A DNA stretch of 64,000 bases from Strongylocentrotus purpuratus (Eukaryota; Echinodermata; Echinoidea; Camarodonta; Strongylocentrotidae). The position numbers were made by a program, and so were the translations under genes. The notes beneath the pieces are model-generated. The model searched no databases. It saw only the letters and a program-made list of their open reading frames with translations, and was not told the DNA's origin. Shown in pieces: positions 58,101 to 64,000 of this stretch. Position 1 is the first letter of the stretch, and every line of letters begins with the position of its first letter. The DNA is taken from the NCBI RefSeq assembly GCF_000002235.5, contig NW_022145599.1, positions 25,690,879-25,754,878 on the forward strand, in the 5' to 3' direction.

Positions 58101-59492
58101 CAGATTATTCTTTGAATCGTCCTGCACAACTCCATCTGAACCTTTGTTGTCTTTCATATTGCAAATATGCTGGTCTGAGTGTTCATCATTTTTACATGTA
58201 TTTGGATCAAGTCCTTGGTCACTTGCATTCATAGATTTCTTTGTATCCAGCTTCTCATTCTTTACTGCTAATTCTATTCCTTCATCTTTGTCAAATCTAA
58301 TCTCTGATTTATCAGAAGAGTGATTTCCATCAGTGCCTTTTTTCCCGGCTTTGGAAGACTGACCTTTCTTGTTCCTTGCTCGACCTTTCTTGTTCTTTGC
58401 TTCTTTTTTCTTGCCACCAGCATGAACTCTGTACTTTCGCAAATCCTTGATCTGTTCAAAAAGATTACAAGTACATACATCGATATCAACACATGTATCT
58501 GTTCTAGATTGAGTTGGCAAATTGCTTGCTATGTCTGCCCAGGATCGTGTTTGTGCCGTTTCACTTTGCACACACATGTCATTATACAACTTCATTGCAT
58601 GTGGGGACTGCACACTGTAGGCATATAAACCTAAAAGAGTTTCTGTGTAAGATTGAACACTGATATCTTTTTTCTCGGATTTCACCTTCTTTTCTTTACA
58701 ATCAACTTTCTTTCGGTCTTCCTTTTTTTTCCTGCTATGGCTTTCATAGAATGTCTTCATTGCTTTGCCGATGTAAGTTACACCAGGTTCTAAGACTTTG
58801 CCATTCACTGATTTTCTTCTGATTTTCCTGTCTGTTTGATGATCATCTATTGATTTGGGATACAATTTTCTTGATTTTAGTTTCTCCACCCATTTCGTCT
58901 TCCTTGATTTCACAATTACCCAGTCATCCTCAAATTTTTCATTTTGCATCTCTTCGTGTTCTATTTGGGATGGATTTTCCATAGCCAAAGGATTATGTCT
59001 ATCAGACTCATTTGTTTGCCTGTCAGTTATATGATGTTGTGTTCCTCTCAATCGATTGGTTTTCTTTCCCTTTTTACCATACCTCTTCTTTGATCTGCCA
59101 CATTTTCTTTTGTTGGTCGTACTTGATAGGGTCCTTGATTGGTTCAAATCCAAGTAACAGTGTTCATCATGATCACCAAGAAGTTCGTATCTATTGAAAT
59201 GAGAAGGGATGCATACTTGATCAAACATGCGATGAGCCATGTTGTTATTGCCACAAAATGAACAAATCCAGATCAATGTCAGGTCACTCAGTCTGTCTTC
59301 ACAAGGGAATCCCATACATGTCACATGAAAATGCTTACTACAACAGTCACATCTTGCATCACTTTCATTTTCTTTGATTTCATTGTTACAGATACAGCAT
59401 TCATTAAGATCTGGGTTGGTCACCAATGCACAACTAGTCAGTATATTCATGATTTCATCAAGTGTTTTCTTAAATTCAATTGTATCCATCAT
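49128..59492 (-). CDS. Helentron/Helitron2-type transposon protein (3454 aa, intact ORF)
   Basis: A single uninterrupted frame encodes a rolling-circle transposase. Domains by residue: PHD-like C4HC3 finger (about 31-82); charged, probably disordered region; OTU cysteine protease (about 690-825, G-D-G-N-C with Cys704, His820); second cysteine-protease-like domain (about 955-1135, Q-C-V-T-N-S-L with Cys981, D-S-H at 1110-1112); Lys-rich repeats (about 1410-1690); Cys-rich domain resembling DUF6570 (about 1715-1900); Helitron-like N domain (from about 2033); HUH Rep (H-I-H at 2254-2256; Tyr2457 and Tyr2461 in Y-I-V-S-Y-M-S-K); Pif1-like SF1 helicase (Walker A G-G-A-G-T-G-K-S with Lys2820, Walker B I-I-D-E with Asp2903); EEP endonuclease (about 3240-3454, E3273, G-D-F-N near 3387-3390). 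A C-terminal endonuclease after the helicase identifies Helentrons. Rep nicks and joins DNA; the helicase unwinds it. The start ATG-ATG has a good context ('accatgatgg'). The long intact frame suggests recent or present activity. Confidence 0.95.
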   Translation of the reverse strand: MMDTIEFKKTLDEIMNILTSCALVTNPDLNECCICNNEIKENESDARCDCCSKHFHVTCMGFPCEDRLSDLTLIWICSFCGNNNMAHRMFDQVCIPSHFNRYELLGDHDEHCYLDLNQSRTLSSTTNKRKCGRSKKRYGKKGKKTNRLRGTQHHITDRQTNESDRHNPLAMENPSQIEHEEMQNEKFEDDWVIVKSRKTKWVEKLKSRKLYPKSIDDHQTDRKIRRKSVNGKVLEPGVTYIGKAMKTFYESHSRKKKEDRKKVDCKEKKVKSEKKDISVQSYTETLLGLYAYSVQSPHAMKLYNDMCVQSETAQTRSWADIASNLPTQSRTDTCVDIDVCTCNLFEQIKDLRKYRVHAGGKKKEAKNKKGRARNKKGQSSKAGKKGTDGNHSSDKSEIRFDKDEGIELAVKNEKLDTKKSMNASDQGLDPNTCKNDEHSDQHICNMKDNKGSDGVVQDDSKNNLLKSNFDENGEIETDDDSGSDVHIPVKRSCARNCIESDSDTDTSPGCDLFDRSVLPQRNMPLNVCDRPKDMPINEPVDNVCESVLENDDMMKNDFSDVSDGVQEDAVYDNDLKNRSFDTVKDGTDNDTDMSFNDHAHSRNPLESSSDSNIKDEDIEKAIDANMYTCTDETETEVEFVADLGLRDRPDKDFKFVPLQNNDKQNICSKLNIRYIGKGCDSRLDRNSSIGVPLQSKQITGDGNCFFRAISYVISGTERNHAILRNATVKHLLQTKDMFSNTLRQEYRTVREYVLKRRIKEDGTWATDTEISALANLIDTDIYSYNDQVPCWQLYSAKKPGRINIVTSDKGIYILYTGNVHFNVVESVDFVNFNSLEQTRTTKRTLPCPSIQADVKVKHVFKKCRSKCQIEEEIDEVVDKSPETFQNHVDPKGKKRRLTLETGTINHDERKGTANLFDMTYEQCASNQSKSVVHNERNTKDETLESDHKDKCTRVDTQITLVAQGTFNQGDTRFGDLSGKQCVTNSLSALLYSKVKNANDWKSTDLDRILNNGNELYCYIRRSTSLDNQYLLISDLFEYLDAYNELFNIVCREPVTGLLDGDELILAQSLSMTLKQALEKELCTDSDACFVTFARSTFIVLSGQDGFFIFDSHSRSSRGFLICNGHSVVLRTQSWQGVYKHCMRLAKSMGCPLHTEYEVTSVCAKATSGKNETLKGYPQLQDFVCNPIPSSNTHSESQSGSSGCSIHCESFDEVQILDESVSPQKMIDNPNVFLFPEKANETISHDVHYNGQELKLKSVTITLTKLKEPPLNKSCLLKRNDSIKTEYVNEQNGDFKNCTKCGNDSDRLNLVNKVQNSNSILSRKRKLSNIENDAKVDVDLGNEVRKTKLVKMNENDSLRIDASECADSNDELIIIGEVHVGNVDHGKKKRKHRQSSNQRRERSRQLMREKRALTKDEIIKKKEKCLHNAQMRKIKSKNKYQNDLTYNMEKINEVKQRQKENYNTNLSHKIKQGAYVKQRQKEMYKEDSNFRNIQLNIMKTKYHSDLCYKKKILYRNKQKYLRNEGFKENVKTAMRTKMKNKYWNDELFKRMHKSRIRSKYQHDELFKRMHKSRIRSKYQHDELFKRMHKSRIRSKYQHDELFKRIHKSKLRSKYLNDENFKEKQQDIMKKQMKKLYHNDQQFKHTKKANMKTLSKIRYKGNEFKEKKLMSLKMKYKRIEKYRQNVIKQNRKRSVLRTVKLSEFDIVLEEFRKIISHGPEYVCCVCLKLLFENQVLKCKKSNYKIHTCISEEYLHVCNSECRSKCLIGQSARSTLWICFTCHRKLQAGKVPAEANMNNLQLHEVPEELANLNNLEQHLIALNIPFMKLMALPKGGQNGVHGPVVCVPSNTYETVDMLPRPQTEDQLIRVKLKRKLSYKSYYEYKFVDKSNLLNALQYLKANNKWYFDVAVNDKWENSLERNEKDNEKEEAVEIGGKARLAKYWKEMEEQIDYILSKDKNANENMQDNSKLQQKIDDNNTEDDMEERLRGIQLDSCLQPVDIGQEILDQYFEDIICCAPCEGRSPVSILQDESNEAKCFPVLFPKGQPTFHDRRDEKITLGRYLHNRLMHVDNRFAQNTDYIFYAQYIYEIQQVISQVSIALRQSPNKKDDSSSITASDLKDAEKVKKILKSDKGYKFLKQIRGTPPFWQKTQKDVLAMVRQLGKPTWFASFSSADMRWPELMNTLLRQKGDTRESSELDYTEKCNLLRSNPVTVARMFDKRFHTFMKRVILSPAAPIGKVVDSFWRVEYQARGSPHIHALFWVENAPQLGIDKDDDVVQFVDKYISCQKPDEKEDRELHEIVSKVQQHSKKHSKSCTKTGKACRFNFPRPPSEKTFIVTPVEEIPAKDCGKVQNKGKDNDQIKASTKIKDDAEKLLKSVKDALSNGIEYNSVNHLFEKLGITQNQFENAHNELASQQSIIIKREIQDVWVNQFNPSLLRSWNANMDLQFVTNVFACVAYIVSYMSKAEREIGMLLSHTLSEMKEGNENAKESMKKLGQVYMQNREVSAQESVYRVCSLRLKESSRKVEFIPVGPDPVRMSLPLSVIKSRPDNDNDDDENVWMPSKLDRYKARPKNAEFSDMCLATFCSQYRILTASQTPSTRSKNVFKLDNDLGYIQKRTRTGDAVVRYPRFSPIISPEKYYLSILQLFLPYFEDGQLKPPTFETHEEFYETGSVKICGRELEKVWSIVCTNRKKFEMNADAIDHAQEHLDKFGPHEDAWGLLCPEKEVERLEHPKENVDVEDCDGDLDIPDLKNEPKKDDYSIELRSVKISKQDGHSLMRSLNEKQQSVFYKIRQWCLDRVNGKSVEPFHMFLTGGAGTGKSHLIKCLYYEATRILARMLPHPDDVSVLKMAPTGVAAYNINGHTIHSILSIPINAQRLYQPLSDEKISVLRNKLAELQILIIDEVSMVNQKLMSYIHGRLRQIKQSRDQTAFAGVSVIAVGDMYQLPPVLGTPLYKDTLNGALWNANFKKVELEDIMRQKDDTQFAFLLNRLRVKQGEEILCDEDLAMLKSCETGEECENALHIYACNNEVDAWNKKLLHKKCGDVICVKAQDMDKDVKKGNQIREKPYTKMKTQLPPYLWIAVNARVMLLKNIDVSKGLTNGCFGNVTEIITDHTNLNPVCIKVNFEKADIGIHSIEMSQESIGKKYVRKQFPLKLAYACTIHKVQGSTLDKAVVSLKNVFQSGQAYVGLSRVTSLSGLVIEHFDPKRIYCNPEIKERIEIMKPFIENETSEDIHDYNFSLVMQNVQGLKQHFTDFKSQCQFVNVDCICLTETWINDDDLCDVVLDNFRFYHQPRHLSYCNSGVGNVLKEQSHGGVAMYIKNTYSSRLDISVDNLEFIAILVTKPVSVVISVVYRPPSYSIKSFCESLDNLLDVLHKTSIRCIVMGDFNEDLFKGSLQVNKLMCNKGYKQHVVNATTEKGTLIDHVYSKGLDLLETEVIPTYYSYHEAVKIAF
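54697..54858 (-). repeat. Three identical 54-bp units inside the Helentron ORF
   Basis: Three exact head-to-tail copies of 54 bases (18 codons) with more diverged units on both sides. They encode repeats with K-Y-Q-H-D-E-L-F-K-R-M-H-K within the Lys-rich region. Exact identity indicates recent in-frame expansion. Confidence 0.95.
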
Positions 59493-59499
59493 GGTAAAT

Positions 59500-60100
59500 T
59501 TTGCTTATATACTTGCAACAGTTCTGGTTAATAATTACAAGTCTACAATTAACGGTTCTGTAACTTTGATATATAATGTTCTGTATATATTCCTTACTCC
59601 AATAGTCTTTTATTTAAATATTCCTATTGTGAATTATGAAAAACTAATCCTTACTGATATTAAACTCTATGGTATTTCAATAGCCTAGCTTTATATACAC
59701 TAGCTTGTACTGTGTTAAGGAGCTATAATGTTTTTGTCTCAAGATGGCGTTTTTTATTAAAATTATGAGTAGGTCATTAATAGCCTAAATGTATTGTAGG
59801 CCTATATAAGTTCCCAAATTGCTAATTTCTTTGTTACTCTCTCTCTGCAAACAGGTTCACTTTATATCCTGATCAAAATATCTTTCTTATTCTTTCTCAA
59901 ATCAATCAACCTCACTTATATTTCTAAAACTATATATTTATCCTGACCCAATCTTCTTTCTTACTCTCTCTACAATCAAGCTTACTTTTATTTTTAAAAT
60001 TCTGAACACTATATATCGAAGGATTTCTTTCCTTTTCTCTTTACAATCAACAACGCTCACTTTTCTAGGACTCTATATATTGACACAAATTTTGTGTGAT
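59500..60100. other. Upstream flank of the Helentron ORF
   Basis: AT-rich. From about 59830 to 60090, loosely repeated pieces of about 80 bases ('ctatatat', 'ctttcttactctctctacaatcaa', 'cttactttta') occur two to three times. No coding sequence. Confidence 0.5.
59689..59699 (-). promoter_or_regulatory. Possible TATA box for the Helentron ORF
   Basis: On the minus strand 'tgtatataaag' lies about 195 bases before the start codon. There is no other support, and AT-rich DNA makes chance matches common. Confidence 0.2.
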
Positions 60101-60101
60101 T

Positions 60102-61070
60102 ATGGTCTTATCAAGTTCTAGGAATTAGAATTAAATTGCTTTCTCGCTATTGTTCTTCTTTTTATTTCAGTTTGTTTTTAATTCCTTTTAGAAACTGCCA
60201 AATATTTCTTTCTAATTTACAGTAATTATGTCTTCTAAAATGGCAATACAGTCTTTCAAACTTGCAATATTGCCTTCTTCACACTATTTTGTTCAATCTT
60301 CTTTATTCTTTGCTGTGTATACGCTCTTTTTACTTTCCCAAGATTACTAATACTACTGTTTTGAATTCTAATAGAGGTCTTATCAAGTTCTAGGAATTAG
60401 AATTAGATTGCTTTTTCTCTATTGTTCTTCTTTTTATTTCACTTTGCTTTTAATTCCTTCTAGAAACTGCCCAGATTTTTTTTCTAATTGACAGCAATTT
60501 TGTCTTCTAAAATACAGTCCTTAAAACTTCCAATATTATCTTCAACGACTACTTTCCAATCTACTTTACTCTTTAAAATGTATACCTCTTTTTTTCTTTC
60601 CCAAGATTTACAATATTACTGCTTTCAACTGTAATTATGGTCTTATCAAGTTCCAGGAATTAGAATTAGATTCCTGTTCCTCTATTATTCTTCTTTTATT
60701 ATTGCAGTTTACTTTTAATTCCTTCTAGAAACTGCTAATAATTTCTTTGTAATTGACAATAATTATGTCTTCTAAAATGGCAATACAGTCCTTCAAACTT
60801 CCAATATTTATCTTGAACGACTACTTTTCCAATCTACTTTACTCTTTAAAATGTATACCTCTTTTTTTTCTTTCCCAAGATTTACAATATTACTGCTTTC
60901 AACTGTAAGTATGGTCTTATCAAGTTCCAGGAATTAGAGTTAGATTCCTTTCCCTCTATTGTTCTTCTTTTTATTTCAGTTTACTTTTAATTCCTTCTAG
61001 AAACTACCAATAATTTCTTTATAATTGACAATAATTATGTCTTCTAAAAATGGCAATACAATCTTTAGAA
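60102..61070 (+). repeat. ~270-bp tandem repeat, three full units and a partial fourth
   Basis: Units start near 60102, 60374, 60637 and 60911, each opening with '(tg)gtcttatcaagttc.agg'. They share 'tctattgttcttctttttat', 'attatgtcttctaaaa' and 'cccaagatt'. The fourth stops near 61070. The array lies 0.6-1.6 kb upstream of the Helentron start and may be part of its terminal region. Confidence 0.85.
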
Positions 61071-61139
61071 ATATTCTGTTCCAGTTTTGATTCGATTCAA
61101 GATTTCCAGATTCAAGTTTCATTCAGTATGTATGTTTCA

Positions 61140-61520
61140 GATTCAAGGTTCAAGATAGTTCAAGTTCAAGTGCTAGTTCAAATACAAGTTCAAGTGCAAG
61201 TTCTTTGGAAGTTCTTTAGTTCAAAATAGTTCAAGATAGTTCAAAATAGTTCAAGATAGTTCAAGATAGTTCAAGATAGTTCAAGATAGTTCAAGATAGT
61301 TCAAGTGCAAGTTCAAGTGTAAGTTCAAGTGCAAGTTCAAGTGCAAGTTCAAGTGTAAGTTCAAGTGTAAGTTCAAGTGCAAGTTCAAGTTCTTTGGAGA
61401 GTTCTTTGGAGAGTTCTTTGGAGAGTTCTTTGGAGAGTTCTTTGGAGAGTTCTTTGGAGAGTTCTTTGGAGAGTTCTTTGGAGAGTTCTTTGGAGAGTTC
61501 TTTGGAGAGTTCTTTGGAGT
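61140..61520 (+). repeat. Three-part minisatellite mosaic
   Basis: Successive blocks use different units built on 'agttc': about nine 10-base units 'agttcaaaat/agttcaagat' (61215-61303), about eight 12-base units 'agttcaagtgca' (61300-61390), and about eleven 12-base units 'agttctttggag' (61387-61520). ORFs through the last block (Ser-Lys-Glu-Leu or Lys-Asn-Ser-Pro repeats) are by-products. Confidence 0.9.
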
Positions 61521-61604
61521 GTACCACCCTCGGTCCTGCAAAAGACAGAAAGGAATAGAAAAAAAAATTAATTAAATTCAATAGACACGTCTGGGCAATT
61601 CTTG

Positions 61605-61650
61605 AGAAATCATCAAGGAGCTCGTATCTATTGAAATGAGAATGACTTAA
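61605..61650 (-). pseudogene. Scrap of a second Helentron ORF (N-terminal part)
   Basis: About 40 bases ('ctcgtatctattgaaatgag' and flanks) match 59168-59205 inside the Helentron ORF and encode the same S-H-F-N-R-Y-E-L-L. The match ends abruptly on both sides. It may be a remnant of another element copy or a rearranged end of this one. Confidence 0.6.
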
Positions 61651-61859
61651 TTATTAAATCACTATTGCTTCAAAATAGACTTCCCCTTTAAGTCAACATA
61701 GATATGTGCCAGATCCAGCCCCATTCACTTTTTACATGATTGAAAAGCCCTGATAAGGGCTCGTTTGTACCATATTATGAAGTTTATGAATTAATATGGA
61801 TTATAGATTAGAATCTAGAATATACTTACTTTAATTAGAGCGATGCTGGAAAGTGTGCT

Positions 61860-62100
61860 TAGATGTTAAGTACTTGTAATCTGGCATTTTCGTAAGTAAG
61901 AAGACCAGCCACTATCGCTTTTGCAACAGCGCTGTGTTGTGTGCATCTATTAAATGCAGTGCACAATTTATCGTCACCACTAGTGCGGGCGCGGGTGCCA
62001 GCGGTCTATTAAGGCAAGCCGGGATTTGCGGAACCAGAAGATAGTCTCAGTGGAGCATCCCGAGACCAAAATAAAGTCATAGTCATATAGTCATAGTGAT
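61860..62100 (+). other. Unclassified GC-richer block ending in AATAAA and (TCATAG)n
   Basis: A locally GC-richer sequence ends with 'ccaaaataaagtcatag' and short 'tcatag' repeats. This resembles the 3' end of a retroelement or a transcript with a polyadenylation signal. No coding frame is recognised. Confidence 0.35.
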
Positions 62101-62302
62101 AAAACACCCTAAATGTAAAAAATCTGCTCACAAAAACTAAAAGGAAACCAAAACCCAAGGAGAAAATCATCTCATACGAAAGAGTAATATGAGAGAAGCA
62201 ATTTCAAAAAAGTTTCATCAAAATCGGCTATAAAATAAGAGAGTTATGAAAGTTTGAAAACACTTGTTGTACTTTCTATGGGGATCCTCAAATTGGCAAC
62301 GC

Positions 62303-62893
62303 AAATACAAATAGTGAGCCCTCATCCAATGCTTAAAGATACTATGTCCCTTTTGCAGCCAACATCAAATTCTGAAGAACTTTGCAGAAATTATGAATAT
62401 GTCATGTATGTCCTATCTGTCAAATTTAAACATTAGCAGTGTCCTAATATTCATATTATGCAAAGAAACCCGTTTACTTGCTAGACTAGCTTCACTGTCA
62501 GACACTATTGAGTGACTCACTGGCTTTTTTCTTCTTTGGTAATAACATACATGTACATAAAATGAGCTGTAAAGGGTATATGAACATTTGTCAACATCAA
62601 TATCCCACTTCTGCTTGTAATGGCCAAAATTAAACTGATTGAATCTTTGCGCAGCATAAAATGTACGACCATTCGGTACAATGGTCTGAAAATAAGACCA
62701 TTACTTACTGGCTCTATAGTTCTTAAGTCGATTCGACAACTAATAGTTGTTATTTTCCAACTTAAAGACATTTTCAAGCCCCCCCCCCCCCTTTTTTTTA
62801 GGGAAGTTCTAAATTAGTATTATCTTTCAAATGCCGTTGGAATGTAACCTCCTCATTTTGTTGGCCTGCAAATGGGACATAGTACCTTTAAAG
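62303..62893. mobile_element. MITE-like repeat, copy A
   Basis: Contains inverted arms: 'taaagatactatgtccc.ttttgcag.ccaaca' at 62334-62363 and its complement at 62859-62890. The first 416 bases (62303-62718) are repeated almost exactly at 63581-64000. No ORF of note. The exact borders are uncertain, because the shared sequence starts about 30 bases before the left arm. Confidence 0.65.
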
Positions 62894-63460
62894 GTAAAGA
62901 CCAGTTTTGGTCATGCGATTGCATTGGGACGCTAAACATGTAAACAAAAATTAATGGCCTAACTCAAATCTTTTGGGACCCATAAAATAGCTTTGACTTA
63001 GACAAATTTTGATTTAGGAGGGTTATAAAATAATGGGACAAAACAGGATGGGCTACGTGTAGACATTCAACCATAGCAATTTTTGACTTATCCCAGTTCG
63101 ACTTAGGCAAGGTCACCTGTACTATATGTTTTGCATTGGACTAAAATCAAAATACATCTATACGTTTGCACTAGGTGTTCAATGAAAAAAACTTTTTCTT
63201 CTTTATCAACTCCTTACATAATTCACTATGGATTCTCTTCAAATTTTGGCTACACCCAATGGAAGAGTATTATGAATTGTCCACAAAATTATGTTGCATA
63301 CCTACGGAAGTGTCAAAAATGTTATATAGAAATTTCATTAAGCCATAGCTTTCCTATTCCGCGTTCAATTATGTTCCCAATTATGCAGATCTGTTTCATT
63401 CCATTGTAGCTTTAATTTAAAAACTACTTGACTTCAGCCTTCTTAAGCAGATCAACTTAC

Positions 63461-63490
63461 TCTCTGCAACTCTCTGCAACTCTCTGCAAC
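63461..63490 (+). repeat. 10-bp tandem repeat
   Basis: Three exact units of 'tctctgcaac'. Confidence 0.9.
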
Positions 63491-63580
63491 TCTGAAAACA
63501 GTCAATAACCTGAAAGAAAAAAAGAAAAGAAAAAAACAATTGCATTTCATGAAATACCAATATGAATATATTACACAAAT

Positions 63581-64000
63581 AAATACAAATAGTGAGCCCT
63601 CATCCAATGCTTAAAGATACTATGTCGGTCCCTTTTGCAGCCAACATCAAATTATGTAGAACTTTGCAGAAATTATGAATATGTCATGTATGTCCTATCT
63701 GTCAAATTTAAACATTAGCAGTGTCCTAATATTCATATTATGCAAAGAAACCCGTTTACTTGCTATACTAGCTTCCCTGTCAGACACTATTGAGTGACTC
63801 ACTGGCTTTTTTCTTCTTTGGTAATAACATACATGTACATAAAATGAGCTGTAAAGGGTATATGAACATTTGTCAACATCAATATCCCACTTCTGCTTGT
63901 AATGGCCAAAATTAAACTGATTGAATCTTTGCGCAGCATAAAATGTACGACCATTCGGTACAATGGTCTGAAAATAAGACCATTACTTACTGGCTCTATA
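63581..64000. mobile_element. MITE-like repeat, copy B (cut by window end)
   Basis: Direct copy of 62303-62718 with a 4-base insertion ('ggtc') in the 'actatgtccc' motif and a few substitutions. It continues beyond the window. Confidence 0.75.

Noticed and set aside
57710..58234. 174-codon plus-strand ORF
   Set aside because: It is a shadow of the Helentron coding frame in an acidic low-complexity region.
61281..61581. ORFs with S-K-E-L or K-N-S-P repeats
   Set aside because: The 12-base minisatellite is open in several frames, and there is no non-repeat protein sequence around it.

Overview
The window looks like nuclear DNA of a marine invertebrate. It is AT-rich, with spliced GT-AG genes, long introns and dense mobile-element debris. 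A sea urchin or another echinoderm is my best guess, from the LDLa/CUB/LRR receptor exons, a foldback element of the general kind described in sea urchins, and a Helentron-type rolling-circle transposon. This assignment is inference, and hemichordate or cephalochordate DNA cannot be excluded by eye. A 500-N scaffold gap lies at 36150-36649.

Region 1 (about 1-36 kb, plus strand) holds two tandem copies of the 5' half of a leucine-rich-repeat receptor gene, probably of the relaxin-receptor/GRL101-like GPCR type. Copy 2 (15295-35334) has nine exons whose splice phases all match: signal peptide, CUB domain (two exons), two LDL-receptor class A modules, a Cys-containing linker and three single-exon LRRs. 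Copy 1 (1046-10924) has four exons. The CUB exons, the first LDLa exon and LRR exons 8-9 are missing, but the reading frame stays open because the skipped exons are phase-symmetric. Both copies have a similar promoter with CCAAT-bearing repeats and a TATA-like box. No transmembrane exons were found. They may lie in the gap, beyond the window, or be lost. Comparing the copies reveals several precise transposon insertions with empty sites in the paralogue.

Region 2 (about 36.6-49 kb) is a graveyard of mobile elements. It contains a repeat family with tRNA-like cassettes, a broken Gypsy-type retroelement, fragments of a DDE-type transposase-like gene, a spliced hAT-transposase-like gene on the minus strand, and a small unrecognised coding relic.

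Region 3 (49128-59492, minus strand) is one uninterrupted 3454-codon ORF of a Helentron/Helitron2-type transposon. In order it encodes a PHD-like zinc finger, a disordered charged region, an OTU cysteine protease, a second cysteine-protease-like domain, a Lys-rich repeat region, a Cys-rich domain, a Helitron HUH/Y2 Rep, a Pif1-like helicase and a C-terminal EEP (AP-like) endonuclease. This is the most striking object in the window. About 2 kb upstream of it are a tandem array of ~270-bp units, a three-part minisatellite and a second scrap of the same ORF.

Region 4 (61.6-64 kb) holds dispersed repeats, including two direct copies of a MITE-like element, the second cut by the window end. No functional tRNA, rRNA, CRISPR array or bacterial-type gene was found.
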